The notes: generated from the letters alone by a model not told the origin. Numbered from the stretch's first letter, positions 42,662 to 52,738 are shown. The stretch: DNA of 55,635 nucleotides from a bacterium (GCA_025774805.1 JALGZR010000007.1:1-55635); one strand, 5' to 3'. Translations and numbers: made by a program.

Positions 42662-45262
42662 ATGAGGATGCAGAAGCAGGAGACGCGCAAGGCCTGGCCG
42701 GACGGCGCCCGCTATCCGTTTGCGCGCATCGAGCCGAAGTGGCAGGAGCGTTGGCTGAGCGAGAAGACGTTTCGCACTCCGGACGAGCCCGACGACCGAC
42801 CGAAGTTCTACGTCCTGGTGATGTTCCCGTACCCGTCCGGGGCGGGGCTTCACGTGGGGCATCCCGAGTCGTACACCGCGGCGGACATTCTCGCGCGTTA
42901 CAAGCGCATGCGGGGGTTCCGGGTGCTGCACCCCATGGGCTGGGACGCCTTCGGTCTGCCGGCGGAGCAGTACGCGGTCGAAACGGGCACGCATCCGCGG
43001 ACCACCACGGAGCGGAACGTGGAGAACTTCCGCCGTCAGATCCGGATGTTGGGGCTGTCGTACGACTGGGACCGGGAGGTGAACACGACGGCTCCCGATT
43101 ACTACCGGTGGACCCAGTGGATCTTCCTGCAGATGTTCGGAGCCTGGTACGACGAGGAGGCGGGGCGCGCGCGCCCGATCCACGAGCTCCCGATCCCCGA
43201 CGAGGTGAGGGGCGCGGGGGAGGCGGCCGTTCGCCGGTACCGGGACGCGCGCCGGCTGGCCTACGAGGCGGAGGTGCCCGTGAACTGGTGTCCGGCCCTG
43301 GGGACCGTTCTGGCGAACGAGGAGGTCGTCGAGGGTCGAAGCGAGCGGGGCGGCCACCCCGTCGAGCGGCTGCCGTTGCGCCAGTGGATGCTGCGGATCA
43401 CGGCGTACGCCGATCGTCTGCTCGACGACCTGGAGACCGTGGACTGGCCCGACTCGATCCGGCGGATGCAGCAGAACTGGATCGGGAAATCGTTCGGCGC
43501 GGACATCGACTTTCCCTCGGCGGAGGCTCCCGCGGTCGATCGCACGGGCGGGTTTCCGGGGGAGGTGCCGGAGAAGACGCTTCGCGTCTACACCACGCGT
43601 CCCGACACGATCTTCGGGGCCACGTTCATGGTGCTCTCTCCGGAGCACCCGCTCATCGACCACTTCACGACTCCTGAGTGCCGGGAGACCGTCGACGCCT
43701 ACCGCCGGGAGGCGGCCGGCAAGAGCGAGATCGATCGGACCGACCTGGCCCGAGAGAAGACGGGCGTCGCCACCGGCGGCTTCGCGTGGAATCCCGCGAC
43801 AGGGGAAGACGTGCCGGTGTGGATCGCGGACTACGTCCTGATGTCCTACGGCACGGGCGCGATCATGGCCGTTCCGGGACACGACGCCCGGGACTACGAG
43901 TTCGCCCAGGCCTTCGACCTGCCCGTTCGATTCATTCTCGAGGGAGAGGGCGGCGAGACCGTCCCGGGGGAGGACCCGCCCGGGGCCCGTTATGTCGGCT
44001 CGGCGGGGGAGGGGGTCTCGCTGGACGGGCTCGACGTCGCGGAAGGGAAGCGGACGATCGTGGAGTGGTTGGAGCGCACCGGCTACGGTCGGGCCGCCTC
44101 GAGAACCAAGCTTCGGGACTGGCTCTTCAGCCGCCAGCGATACTGGGGAGAGCCCATTCCCATCCTGCACGGACCCGAGGGCGGGCTCGTCCCGGTCCCC
44201 GAGAGCGAACTGCCGCTCAAGCTCCCCGAGCTCGAGGACTACCGGCCGAGCGGACATCCGGAGCCGCTCCTGGCGAAGGCGCACGATTGGGTGGAGGTCA
44301 CCGATGCGGCGACCGGCCGTCGCTACGTTCGGGAGACGAACACGATGCCCCAGTGGGCCGGTTCGTGCTGGTACTACCTCCGCTACATCGACCGGGACAA
44401 CGACGAGCAACTCGTGGCTCCGGAGAAGGAGCGCGACTGGATGCCGGTCGACATCTACATCGGCGGGGCGGAGCACGCGGTGCTGCACCTGCTCTACGCG
44501 CGCTTCTGGCACAAGGTCCTGTACGACCTCGGATGCGTCTCGACCCCGGAGCCCTTCCAGCGCCTCGTGAACCAGGGGATGATCCTCGGAGAGGACGGCG
44601 AGAAGATGTCGAAGTCCCGGGGGAACGTCATCAACCCGGACGACGTCGTCGAACGGCAAGGGGCCGACGCACTGCGCCTCTACGAGATGTTCATGGGGCC
44701 CCTGGAGGTGGACAAGCCCTGGTCCACCCAGGGCATTCAGGGAATCTCGCGCTTCCTCGATCGCGTGTGGCGGGCCGTGCAGGTTCCCGCGGCCGACGGG
44801 GATCCCCACGAGCGGATCCGGCACCGAACGATCCGCAAAGTCACCGAGGACATCGAGCGGATCCGCTACAACACGGCCATCGCCGCGCTCATGGAATATG
44901 TCAACTCGATCACCCGCGAAGAGCTCGCCACGGAAGAGGACTGCCGCATCCTCACCCTGCTCCTCTCGCCCTTCGCGCCGCACCTCGCGGAGGAGGTCTG
45001 GAGCCGCCTCGGCCACCCGGCCTCGATCCAGCACGAGGTCTGGCCGTCCTACGACCCGGAGCTGGCCCGCTCCGAGACCGTCACGATCGTCGTCCAGATC
45101 GCGGGAAAGGTCCGCGCCCGTCTGGAGATGGACCCCGACGCCTCCGACGCCGACATCGAGTCCGCCGCCCTCGCGGACGAGACGGTCCGGCGCCATCTGG
45201 GCGGCCGGATCCCGCGCAAGGTCATCGTGGTTCCCGGGCGCCTCGTGAATCTGGTCGTCTGA
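42662..45262 (+). CDS. leuS: leucyl-tRNA synthetase
   Basis: 866 residues, usual length for bacterial LeuRS. Class I signatures: [16 protein letters not shown] (HIGH motif at 64-67), [17 protein letters not shown] (KMSKS 648-652), the editing domain with [20 protein letters not shown] and [13 protein letters not shown], and the C-terminal anticodon-binding part. Charges tRNA-Leu. ATG 42662 and ATG 42668 are both possible; the first is kept for lack of evidence against it. Confidence 0.98.
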   Translation: MRMQKQETRKAWPDGARYPFARIEPKWQERWLSEKTFRTPDEPDDRPKFYVLVMFPYPSGAGLHVGHPESYTAADILARYKRMRGFRVLHPMGWDAFGLPAEQYAVETGTHPRTTTERNVENFRRQIRMLGLSYDWDREVNTTAPDYYRWTQWIFLQMFGAWYDEEAGRARPIHELPIPDEVRGAGEAAVRRYRDARRLAYEAEVPVNWCPALGTVLANEEVVEGRSERGGHPVERLPLRQWMLRITAYADRLLDDLETVDWPDSIRRMQQNWIGKSFGADIDFPSAEAPAVDRTGGFPGEVPEKTLRVYTTRPDTIFGATFMVLSPEHPLIDHFTTPECRETVDAYRREAAGKSEIDRTDLAREKTGVATGGFAWNPATGEDVPVWIADYVLMSYGTGAIMAVPGHDARDYEFAQAFDLPVRFILEGEGGETVPGEDPPGARYVGSAGEGVSLDGLDVAEGKRTIVEWLERTGYGRAASRTKLRDWLFSRQRYWGEPIPILHGPEGGLVPVPESELPLKLPELEDYRPSGHPEPLLAKAHDWVEVTDAATGRRYVRETNTMPQWAGSCWYYLRYIDRDNDEQLVAPEKERDWMPVDIYIGGAEHAVLHLLYARFWHKVLYDLGCVSTPEPFQRLVNQGMILGEDGEKMSKSRGNVINPDDVVERQGADALRLYEMFMGPLEVDKPWSTQGIQGISRFLDRVWRAVQVPAADGDPHERIRHRTIRKVTEDIERIRYNTAIAALMEYVNSITREELATEEDCRILTLLLSPFAPHLAEEVWSRLGHPASIQHEVWPSYDPELARSETVTIVVQIAGKVRARLEMDPDASDADIESAALADETVRRHLGGRIPRKVIVVPGRLVNLVV

Positions 45263-45628
45263 CGGGTCGGACGGCGGGCTCCGTGTAGCTGCCCGCGCTC
45301 GCGGCTGGTGCCCCGCAGGAAGCACTCCAGGAGAACCGTGTTAGTTCTTCGGAAGACGTGAGATGGGTTGTAGCGGCCGGAATAGGTAGTTGACATAAGG
45401 TCTCTTTTCGGACATCAAATCCCGTCCCCACGCCCCCTCGAGGCGCCCCGGATCGTCTTGGATGCGGCCGCGGGGGCCACTCCCGACGTCAGAGCGGGTC
45501 GTGAACGTGAAGGGGTGGCCGCCGATGTGGGGATGGCGTCGTGGCGAGGCCTTCGGGGGCCGGGCGCCGCCCGGGTCCGTGGAGCGGTCGGCGTCGGGGA
45601 TGCCGCGGGTCGGATCGGACGGCGAGCT
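45263..45628. other. 366-base convergent intergenic stretch with AT-rich patch
   Basis: No gene seen. A noticeably AT-richer patch at about 45340-45425 holds TTGACA (45390-45395) and TCAAAT (45415-45420), 19 bases apart, on the plus strand, with no obvious gene downstream. If active it would yield a short RNA running against the 3' end of the TPR gene. Confidence 0.5.
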
Positions 45629-46339
45629 TCAGGAGCCGGGGGACGCGGGAGGCTCGGGGAGACCGAGCTGGAGGAGCTGGAAGCGGGCCTCGGCGGCCTC
45701 GGGGGATGAGGGGAAGGTGTCGATCACGGCCTGATAGAAGCCGCGGGCCTCCTCGGGGCGGTTCTGAGCGCGCGCACAGCGGGCGGCCCCCAGGGCCGCA
45801 TCGGCACGAGAGGCCGGTTGCCCGCCGTCGGTCCAGACGGCCTGGTAGGCGGTGAGAGCTCCGGAGAGGTCCCCCATCTCCTCGCGACTGCTGGCGATGC
45901 CGAGGCGGGCCCCGTCCCGGAGAAGATCGTCGTGGAGGGGATTCGCGAGAAAGGCCTCGTAGGTCTCGCGGGCTCGCTCATAGTCGCCGCTCTCGTAGTA
46001 GGTGTTGGCGAGGATGAAGGTGGCCTCACGAGCGGCTTGGGAACGCTTGTGCCGGCGGCGGACCTCTTCGAGGGCGGCCGCCCCGGACTCGAGCCGGGCG
46101 AGGGCGAGCTCGTCCCGGGCGGCGACGAGAGCGCGCTGGGCCTCCACGTTCACTCGGGACCCGCGGTCGATGCCGGCCGCGGACCCGGCGATGCGCACGG
46201 CCAGCGTGACGAGGAGGATGAACGCGACGGCGCCGAGGACGACGACCGCGACGTTGTCCCGCGCGTACGCCAAGGAGACCTGGACCGCGCGCAGGAACCG
46301 GTCCTCCTTGAGCTGCTTCCTGGTCAGACGTTCGGACAC
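45629..46339 (-). CDS. membrane-anchored TPR protein (YfgM/YbgF-like)
   Basis: 236 residues from GTG 46339, chosen for GGAGGG 7 nt upstream and because the preceding frame is Gly/Pro-rich and unlike a leader. Cytoplasmic start (SERLTRKQLKEDRFLRAVQ), one membrane helix (VAVVVLGAVAFILLVTLAV), then helical repeats (FILANTYYESGDYERARETYEAFL; GFYQAVIDTFPSSPEAAEARFQL) of tetratricopeptide type. Similar in plan to YfgM, a periplasmic chaperone-associated protein. A longer start (ATG 46456 or 46543) cannot be excluded. Confidence 0.82.
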   Translation of the reverse strand: MSERLTRKQLKEDRFLRAVQVSLAYARDNVAVVVLGAVAFILLVTLAVRIAGSAAGIDRGSRVNVEAQRALVAARDELALARLESGAAALEEVRRRHKRSQAAREATFILANTYYESGDYERARETYEAFLANPLHDDLLRDGARLGIASSREEMGDLSGALTAYQAVWTDGGQPASRADAALGAARCARAQNRPEEARGFYQAVIDTFPSSPEAAEARFQLLQLGLPEPPASPGS

Positions 46340-46532
46340 CGTCTCGCCCTCCGTGCCGGCCGGCTTCGGCCCGGCCTCCCCGGCCCCGTTCGGTTCCTCG
46401 GGCCCGACAATGGCCTCCAGGGGCCCCGAGACCCGCTTTCGCGCTCCGCGAGGCATCCGGGCGGCCCCCGCGGAGAGGCAACCAGGAAGAGTAGCACCGG
46501 GCCTTGCGGGCGGCAACCCCCTGCCGCGCGGC

Positions 46533-46561
46533 TTGACAGCCACCCGCTACAGGATTCAAAT
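46533..46561 (+). promoter_or_regulatory. sigma-70-like promoter of the PDZ-SpoIIE gene
   Basis: Perfect TTGACA 46533-46538, exact 17-base spacer, TCAAAT 46556-46561; gene starts 24 bases further on with GGGGAGG as ribosome site. Confidence 0.7.
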
Positions 46562-46585
46562 CTCAGGTGAATAGGGGAGGCTCGC

Positions 46586-49099
46586 GTGTACGGTTACCGG
46601 CGCCGAAGCGCCGCCGCCTATCTGTTGGGGGTTGCGGCCGCGTTCGTCCTGGCGGCGGAGCTCGGCGGGGCCCTGCTTCCACTCCCGGAGCGACCGTACT
46701 GGGGGCTCATAGTCGGCGACAACGATGTTGTGCGTCGAGTCGTGTCCCCGTCCCCGAGCGAAGCGGCCGGCATCGAGAAGGGCGACGAGATCGTTGCCTT
46801 CGCCGGAGCGACGTGGCAGCGGACGTGGGAACGGACCTACCGGGAGGACGGCTCCGCTCGGGTCACGGTCCGGAGCGCCGAGGGGACCCTTCGCGAGGTC
46901 TGGGTCGAGCGGGCCCACCACCCTCCCGCCGAGGTCGCCCGCCTCTATCTGACCGGACTGGTCGTCCTCTGCTTCGTCGTCACGGGCCTCGTCGTCTTCC
47001 TGAGCCGCTCGGACACGGTGGCGACGCTCTTCTACCTGATGTGTCTGCTCTTCTCGCGGATCATCCTTCCCAACTTCATCGTGAGTCCGAAGGAGGCGGT
47101 CTTTCTGAACAAGATCGTCCTGGACCTCGCGTCGCTCTTCCTGCCCCCCGTCCTCCTCCACTTCTTTCTCCTCTTCCCCCGGCGCTACCGGTTCCTCACC
47201 GGAGGCTCCCGGAGAGCGTGGCTGCTCTATGTGCCGGCGATCGTCGCGATGCCCCTGGCAATCCAGTTCGACGTCGATCTCGTGCTGGAGAGTCGCGCCG
47301 TGAGCCGGGGGGCGCTCGTCTTCCAGACCGTCATGGCGCTCATCTTCACGGTGATGATCACGCTGGGAGTGGCGTCGTTCCTCCAGGGCGTACGAAACGT
47401 GACCTCTCCCCCACTCCGGCGCAGCGTCCGCTGGGTCCTCCCCGGAACCGCGCTCGGAATCCTCCCTCCCCTGCTGGTCATGGCGATCCTGAACGTCTTC
47501 CCGACGCTGGAGTTCCCCGGGGATCGCTACGTGTTCGTGACGTTCGCGCTCGTTCCTCTCTCGTTCGGTCACGCGATCTTCCGTTACGGACTGATGGACG
47601 TGGAGCTCGTCGTGAAGCGGAGCTTCGTCTACGCGATGCTCACCGCGCTGCTCGTGGCGCTCTACTACGTGGTGGCCGAGGGGATCGGGCGATGGCTCGT
47701 GGAGCGAACCGGGATCGGACACACGATCCTCGCCTTCGCGGTGGTCTTCGCGACGGCCCTACTCTTCCTTCCCGCCCGGGACCGAGTGCAGGAGTTCGTC
47801 GATCGGAAGCTCTACCGCAGGCGCTACAGCTTCCGGAAGACCATTCGGGAGTTCTCCCGCGCCTTCGCCACGTTTCTCGAGCGGGACGAGATCGTGTCAC
47901 GGCTGGTGAACCGTCTTCCCGAGATCCTCCAGGTCGAGCGCTCGGTCCTCTTCATCCGCTCCCCGTCCGATGACTCGCTCGTGCTCGCGGGAAGCCGGAG
48001 CATCGGGGCGAGCGAGATTCCCTATCCCTGCTTCCGACCCTCGCCCTCGCTCCTCGCGTGGTGGCGCGAGTTCGGCGGACCGGTGCCGGTCGATCCCCGC
48101 ACCGCCTCCGACCACTTCGATCGCCTGCCGGCCGAAGAGGCGAATCTGCTGCGCGCGATCGATCCGGAGATCCTGGTCTTCCTGCCGCACCGGGAGCGAA
48201 AGGTCGAGGGGGTCCTCTTCCTGGGGCGGAAGGTCACGGAAGACCCCTACCGGTCCCACGACCTCGAGCTCCTGGCCACGTTGGGCGACCAGGCGGGCAC
48301 CGCCCTGGCGGGGGCCCGCTTCCACGAGGAAGCTCTCGAGCGGCGCCGTCTCGAGGAGGAGCTCGCCGTCGCGCGCCGAATCCAGGCGAGTCTCCTGCCC
48401 GCGGAGATCCCCCGGCAGGACGGCGTCGACATCGCCGCCCTCACGCGTCCCTGCCAGCAGGTCGGTGGGGACTTCTACGACTTCCTGGACTTCGGTCCCC
48501 GCAGTCTCGGGATCGCGGTGGCCGACGTCTCGGGGAAGGGGGTCCCCGCCGCCCTGATATTGTCGGGACTGCAGGCCACCTTGCGGGCCGAGGCGGCCCA
48601 GCAGACGTCCCCCGCTCCCGTGGTCCAGAAGATCAACGAGCGACTGTGCGCCGACGTCCAGCCCGGGAGCTTCGCGAGCCTTCTGTACGGCAACCTCGAT
48701 CTCGAGAAGCGGAAGCTCCGCTACGTCAACGCGGGCCACCCGGCGGGACTCGTGGTCCGACGGGACGGGACGCTCGAGAGGCTCGACGAGGGGGGCATCC
48801 TGCTGGGGGTCGAGCCCACGGCCACCTACGTCGGCGGGGAGCGCTCGTTCGCGTCGGGGGATCTCCTCCTGCTCTACAGTGACGGCGTGACGGACGTCCT
48901 CAACGCGGAGGACGAGGAGTTCGGGCCCTCTCGACTCGAGGCCCTCCTTCCCCGTCTCACCCATCTTCCCGGGTCGGCCATCCTCGACCGGATCGTGGCC
49001 TCGGTCGAGTCGTTCGTCGGGGGCGCCCTCCCGGACGATCTGACCCTCCTGGTGACGAAGTTCCTTCCCACTTCCCCGTCCCCCGAGACGAGCGCCTGA
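46586..49099 (+). CDS. PDZ-membrane-GAF-like-SpoIIE protein phosphatase
   Basis: 837 residues from GTG 46586. Order: membrane helix (about 8-28); PDZ-like domain in the periplasm (about 35-110; SEAAGIEKGDEIVAFAG); about seven membrane helices (115-395); a GAF-like sensory part (about 430-575; LPEILQVERSVLFI); a short coiled coil (LEEELAVARRIQASLLPAE); PP2C-type SpoIIE phosphatase domain (about 610-830) with metal Asp residues in VGGDFYDF, VADVSGKGVPAAL, LYSDGVTDV and PDDLTLLV. It should dephosphorylate a STAS protein in a partner-switching circuit; the STAS protein at 36486 is the only candidate here. The PDZ part hints at sensing misfolded envelope proteins. Confidence 0.92.
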   Translation: MYGYRRRSAAAYLLGVAAAFVLAAELGGALLPLPERPYWGLIVGDNDVVRRVVSPSPSEAAGIEKGDEIVAFAGATWQRTWERTYREDGSARVTVRSAEGTLREVWVERAHHPPAEVARLYLTGLVVLCFVVTGLVVFLSRSDTVATLFYLMCLLFSRIILPNFIVSPKEAVFLNKIVLDLASLFLPPVLLHFFLLFPRRYRFLTGGSRRAWLLYVPAIVAMPLAIQFDVDLVLESRAVSRGALVFQTVMALIFTVMITLGVASFLQGVRNVTSPPLRRSVRWVLPGTALGILPPLLVMAILNVFPTLEFPGDRYVFVTFALVPLSFGHAIFRYGLMDVELVVKRSFVYAMLTALLVALYYVVAEGIGRWLVERTGIGHTILAFAVVFATALLFLPARDRVQEFVDRKLYRRRYSFRKTIREFSRAFATFLERDEIVSRLVNRLPEILQVERSVLFIRSPSDDSLVLAGSRSIGASEIPYPCFRPSPSLLAWWREFGGPVPVDPRTASDHFDRLPAEEANLLRAIDPEILVFLPHRERKVEGVLFLGRKVTEDPYRSHDLELLATLGDQAGTALAGARFHEEALERRRLEEELAVARRIQASLLPAEIPRQDGVDIAALTRPCQQVGGDFYDFLDFGPRSLGIAVADVSGKGVPAALILSGLQATLRAEAAQQTSPAPVVQKINERLCADVQPGSFASLLYGNLDLEKRKLRYVNAGHPAGLVVRRDGTLERLDEGGILLGVEPTATYVGGERSFASGDLLLLYSDGVTDVLNAEDEEFGPSRLEALLPRLTHLPGSAILDRIVASVESFVGGALPDDLTLLVTKFLPTSPSPETSA

Positions 49100-49325
49100 C
49101 CAGAATCTGGGCGGTCGATTGCCCAGAATGCTCCCGGTCCGGCGCCACGACCCGAAACACATCACTTGTGAAATCAATAACTTGCTGTGGCCGATCCAAC
49201 TGCTTTGACAGGAGGCGCTTAGAGCCGCACGAGCGGGCCGGAACGGGACGCTCCGGGAGGGCGTCTGGCACCCCCCATGCACCCTGTCCCCGTGAACCCT
49301 CCTGCCCACGTGAAGGAGGAACGGC

Positions 49326-49394
49326 ATGAGAGCCCTGGTCCTGGGGGGTCTCTGGACCCTCTGCTTTCTCGACTTCTTCTGGTGGCTGCGATGA
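49326..49394 (+). CDS. 22-residue Trp-rich membrane microprotein
   Basis: ATG 49326 has a near-perfect AAGGAGG ribosome site 8 nt upstream. Product: MRALVLGGLWTLCFLDFFWW plus Leu-Arg, a single hydrophobic helix ending in a FFWW aromatic belt. Too short for homology. The strong ribosome site and the partner ORF 95 bases later support translation. It could regulate or stabilise a membrane complex; there is no clue which. Confidence 0.55.
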   Translation: MRALVLGGLWTLCFLDFFWWLR

Positions 49395-49489
49395 CCGGAG
49401 GTGTCGAGGGAGAGTACCGGCGGGCCTCGTGACGCTCCGATCCTCCACGGGCCCGCGCGACGACGGACTTCGATCGTGAGGAAGTCGGA

Positions 49490-49597
49490 ATGAGTCCACG
49501 CCCCTGGATACTGCGGATCGTGCTCACGGCGTTCGCCGCGCTGCTCTACTACGGAGCCTTCGCGCATTGGTGGTTGCCCCGCACGATCTCGGGCTGA
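49490..49597 (+). CDS. 35-residue membrane microprotein with WW end
   Basis: ATG 49490, GAGGAAG 8 nt upstream. Product begins MSPRPWILRIVLTAFAALLY and ends AHWWLPRTISG: one membrane helix with an aromatic pair near its end, like the 22-residue ORF. Followed by a strong terminator, so the two form a small unit. Not recognised. Confidence 0.55.
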   Translation: MSPRPWILRIVLTAFAALLYYGAFAHWWLPRTISG

Positions 49598-49659
49598 CGG
49601 GAACGTCGTCCGGGAAACAACGGGGACCGCCGGTCGCGGAAGAACGGCGGTGCGATCAG

Positions 49660-49687
49660 GGCCCCCCGGTCACCGGGGGGCCTTCTC
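49660..49687 (+). terminator. intrinsic terminator after the microprotein unit
   Basis: Perfect 11-base inverted repeat GGCCCCCCGGT / ACCGGGGGGCC (49660-49670 and 49672-49682), then TTCTC. It ends plus-strand transcription before the convergent peptidase gene. Confidence 0.8.
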
Positions 49688-49777
49688 GTGTCCTCGAGGA
49701 TCCCGGCGTTCCGCGAGGGCCGCACTCCCCGGGCGGCGCGTCGGGAGCCGGCGGTCGGGCCGGGCGAAACCGGCAGG

Positions 49778-52078
49778 TCATCGAACGAGCGCGAACTTCC
49801 CCGTCACGTCGTCGGTGAGGCCTCCGGCGCGATCGAACACGCGGATCGCGTACACGTAGACTCCGCTCTCCAGGTCGCCGGCCTCCCAGGTGATCGTGTC
49901 CCCCGTGACCCGGTTCGCGGCCCGTTGGTTCCCGTCCCCGATGAACGTCGTCGCGTTGAGCCGACCCACCACGGTGCCCTCGAGGTCGAAGACCTTGACG
50001 CGGACGCTCGCATCGCGCGTCAGCTCGTAGTAGAGGGTGAGCCGGTCCCGGCCCTCGCGCACCGGATTCGGGAAGACGTAGTGGCTCAAGACCCTCGGAC
50101 CTTCGGATACGGGGGCCTCGACGAAGAGAACGACCGAGGATTCGTTGTTGTCACCGGAGACCTCCGAGATGGCGTAGCCGGGATCGAGACCCTCCAGCAC
50201 CGCGTGGATCTCGTGGAATCCGAGATCGTCCAGACCCGGCGTCCAGGTCAGTTCCAGAGGCACGAATCCGCCGGACGGGAAGAAGTCGCGATGCGTCCGC
50301 TCTCCCAGGGCGAGAGCGCCTCGGGCCGGGTCTCCGTCGTAGAACGTCACGCGTACGAACAGGGAGTCCGTCGTTCCGCCCGGGAGAGAGAGAGAGGAGT
50401 TCCCGAGGTTGTGGACGAACGCGTGCAGCGTGACCGGGCGGCCGGCGACGAAGCGGTCGCGACCGAACTCCGAGCTCGCCTCGATCTCTCCCGGGGGAAG
50501 CGCGAGATCAGGCACGTCGTGTTGAACGGCGAAGCGCGCGAGCGTGGCCAGAGCGGTCTGCGTCGAGAGCTGAAACTGCAGCTCGGCGTTCGGGCGACCC
50601 GACTCGGGGAACATGGTCTCCCAGACGTCGGTCCACATGTGGTACCCGGGGTAGTTCTCGGGGAACTCGGCGTCCTCCGTGAAGAGCACCGCGTCCACTC
50701 CGATCTGCCAGAAGCTGACGTGATCGCTGCGACCGAAGGACTCGATCCGCTTCTCCACCACGAGGGACGGAACGAAGAGCTCGGCGGACTCTACGATCCA
50801 GTCGGCGAGCCACTCCGATCTCGGGTTGCCCTGGACGTCGAGGGCGTTGAGCGACGGGTTGTGGCCGAGCATGTCCAGGTTGAGGGCGAAGAACAGGTCC
50901 TGATCGACCCCCGTCAGGGAGTCCGCGTAGACGGCCGATCCCACGAGTCCGATTTCCTCGGCCTGGAGCGCCACGAAGTAGATGTCGAACTCGAACGTGA
51001 CCTCCTTCAGGATGCGGGCGAGCTCGAGGATCGCCGCGACGCCCGTCGCGTTGTCGTTCCCCCCGGGGGCGGGGTCGACCCGCCAGTTCCAGTCGCAATC
51101 CGGGTCGGCGAGGATCTGGTCGGCGGGTGCGGTGCAGTCGCAGTCGGTGTAGTCCACCCGGTGGGGAGCTCCGCAGAGCTCGACCGGGTCGCTCTCCTTG
51201 CCGATGGCGTCCAGGTGCGCCGTCACGAACACGGCCCCGGCTCCCGGAACCGGAGACGCGAGGCAGCCGACGATGTTCGCCACCTGGACCTCCACGCTGT
51301 CCTCGTTCAAGACGGTGAAGCTGTGCTCGAAGACCGCCTCGGGCCCCAGCGCCTCCTCGAGCTTCCTCTCGACGTAATCCCGGAACCGTCCCCGGATGGG
51401 GTTGTCCTCCCAGTACCGGTAGGCGGGCGCTCCGCTCTCCTGCTCCGACAGGAAGACGACGTACGACTCGAGAGAATCGAGATTCACCCTCTCCACGAGC
51501 TCCTCGACTTCCTCCGGGGTCCGAAGGGCCCGATCGGTCGGGGAAGCGGAGCGCGCGCGTTCGAGAATGTCACGGAAGCGCTCGGGGGGACCGGGGGCAC
51601 GCACCTCCGGAGTCGGGAGCATGCGATCCAACACCCGGAATCCGTGGTGCGCCATCCGGGCGACCCGGGCCGGGTGCTCCCGGGTCACGTGGATCGTCGT
51701 CCCGCCCGGCGACCGCGTGATCGACCGGCCGAACGACACCGCCGCGCGGCCTCCGGCCGGGGGAGGCGTCGAGAAGACCCGCTCGCCGCTTGGGACGCGG
51801 CCGAGATAGCGGGGTCTCCCCCACCCCGGCAAGTCCGCTCCGAGAGTGCCGTCGGGGAGGGCGAGCAGCAGCCACGCTCGTCCCTCATTCTCCTCCGTCT
51901 GGAGGAGAACCCAGACGTCGGGAAGTCCGCCCCCCGCCGCCAGCGTGGAAAGCTCGAGGGGACCCGCCTCGTAGAGGTCGAACGGCGGGTCGACGGACTG
52001 TCCCGCCGGCGAGGCCGTGGCGCCCGCCAACAGGAAGAGCAGAGCGATCCGGGATCGGTGGAGGGATCGGGGTCTCAT
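49778..52078 (-). CDS. large secreted M28-family metallopeptidase with CARDB-like and FlgD-like parts
   Basis: 766 residues. Signal peptide (ALLFLLAGATASPAG), an N-terminal part of about 240 residues without a known fold (it includes an ERFRDILERARSASP stretch), then M28 catalytic domain with ligands in TAHLDAIG, GGNDNATGVAA, LQAEEIGLVGS, LNLDMLGH and YPGYHMWTD. It has an inserted Cys-rich loop (DYTDCDCTAPADQ). A CARDB-type beta domain (about 560-660: VTLHAFVHNLGNSSLSL) precedes the C-terminal tail with FPNPVREG and VRVKVFDLEGTVVGRL. Secreted protease or aminopeptidase. Second M28 enzyme of the window, only distantly like the one at 2728. Confidence 0.93.
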   Translation of the reverse strand: MRPRSLHRSRIALLFLLAGATASPAGQSVDPPFDLYEAGPLELSTLAAGGGLPDVWVLLQTEENEGRAWLLLALPDGTLGADLPGWGRPRYLGRVPSGERVFSTPPPAGGRAAVSFGRSITRSPGGTTIHVTREHPARVARMAHHGFRVLDRMLPTPEVRAPGPPERFRDILERARSASPTDRALRTPEEVEELVERVNLDSLESYVVFLSEQESGAPAYRYWEDNPIRGRFRDYVERKLEEALGPEAVFEHSFTVLNEDSVEVQVANIVGCLASPVPGAGAVFVTAHLDAIGKESDPVELCGAPHRVDYTDCDCTAPADQILADPDCDWNWRVDPAPGGNDNATGVAAILELARILKEVTFEFDIYFVALQAEEIGLVGSAVYADSLTGVDQDLFFALNLDMLGHNPSLNALDVQGNPRSEWLADWIVESAELFVPSLVVEKRIESFGRSDHVSFWQIGVDAVLFTEDAEFPENYPGYHMWTDVWETMFPESGRPNAELQFQLSTQTALATLARFAVQHDVPDLALPPGEIEASSEFGRDRFVAGRPVTLHAFVHNLGNSSLSLPGGTTDSLFVRVTFYDGDPARGALALGERTHRDFFPSGGFVPLELTWTPGLDDLGFHEIHAVLEGLDPGYAISEVSGDNNESSVVLFVEAPVSEGPRVLSHYVFPNPVREGRDRLTLYYELTRDASVRVKVFDLEGTVVGRLNATTFIGDGNQRAANRVTGDTITWEAGDLESGVYVYAIRVFDRAGGLTDDVTGKFALVR

Positions 52079-52270
52079 CGCCGGCTCCGAGCGGAGAACA
52101 CGAGTAGCAGCATACGGGCCAGGTTAGGGTCGAGACCCGGAACGGGTCAAGGCGCCCTTGGGCGAAAGAGTGCGCCCCCGCGAACGGGGGCGAGGGCGAC
52201 GCGATCGATCGCATTCCATGGCAAAGGGCCCGCCACCGAAGCGGCGGGCCCGCAAGGCGCTGGAGAGCTT
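52079..52270. other. short spacer with two hairpins
   Basis: Holds two stems read from the minus strand: a UUCG-capped hairpin (GCCCCCG/CGGGGGC, 52174-52191) and the lipoprotein terminator at 52226-52251. Otherwise nothing seen. Confidence 0.6.
52226..52251 (-). terminator. terminator of the FnIII lipoprotein gene
   Basis: GGGCCCGCC / GGCGGGCCC, nine pairs, eight-base loop; on the minus strand TTT follows the stem. Confidence 0.7.
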
Positions 52271-52738
52271 CTAGAACTTCTGCACTTCGTCGTGGATCCC
52301 GCCTTTTCCTCCCGACTTGTGGCCGGCGACGTACCAATAGGGAGGATTGGTGTACGCGCTCTGGTTCTCCGACGTGTCCTCCGCCAGGACGCGGTACTCG
52401 ACCGAACCGGCGTAGGTGTCGTTGACCGTGTTTTCCGTAAGGACGGTCGGCGAGACGTCGGCCCACGTCTGTCCTCGGTCCAGGCTACGCTGCAGCTTGT
52501 AGCCCGCGAGGTCGGGTTCGGAGTTCTCGTCCCAATGGACCCGGAGGGATCCGTTGACGTGCCGCACGAACAGGCCCGTCGGTACGTTCGGCGGGGTCGT
52601 GTCGACGACCGGATCATCACCGGGATTGTCGAGAGGGGGGTTCGTGGTGCTGTCCCCGTCGTCGCCGCACCCGACGAACGCAAGCGCGAAGACGAAGGGA
52701 AGGAGCGTTAGGAGCGTCCGGGGGAACTTGCCGTTCAT
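52271..52738 (-). CDS. small FnIII lipoprotein
   Basis: 155 residues from ATG 52738, where the signal peptide begins; GGAGG lies about 12 nt upstream. Lipobox FALAFVGCGDDGD, then an acidic Asp/Pro linker, then one fibronectin III-type domain (VPTGLFVRHVNGSLRVHWDE ... VEYRVLAEDTSENQSAYT). The C-terminus is Gly/Lys-rich. Probably at the outer membrane. Its domain resembles those of the larger lipoprotein at 33765. Confidence 0.87.
   Translation of the reverse strand: MNGKFPRTLLTLLPFVFALAFVGCGDDGDSTTNPPLDNPGDDPVVDTTPPNVPTGLFVRHVNGSLRVHWDENSEPDLAGYKLQRSLDRGQTWADVSPTVLTENTVNDTYAGSVEYRVLAEDTSENQSAYTNPPYWYVAGHKSGGKGGIHDEVQKF

Noticed and set aside
42533-45325. 930-codon minus-strand open frame
   Set aside because: Mirror of leuS, whose class I synthetase motifs are unmistakable.
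49688-52711. 1007-codon open frame on the plus strand
   Set aside because: Antisense to the M28 peptidase and FnIII lipoprotein genes; composition is Arg/Val/Glu noise from GC-rich codons and shows no family motif.
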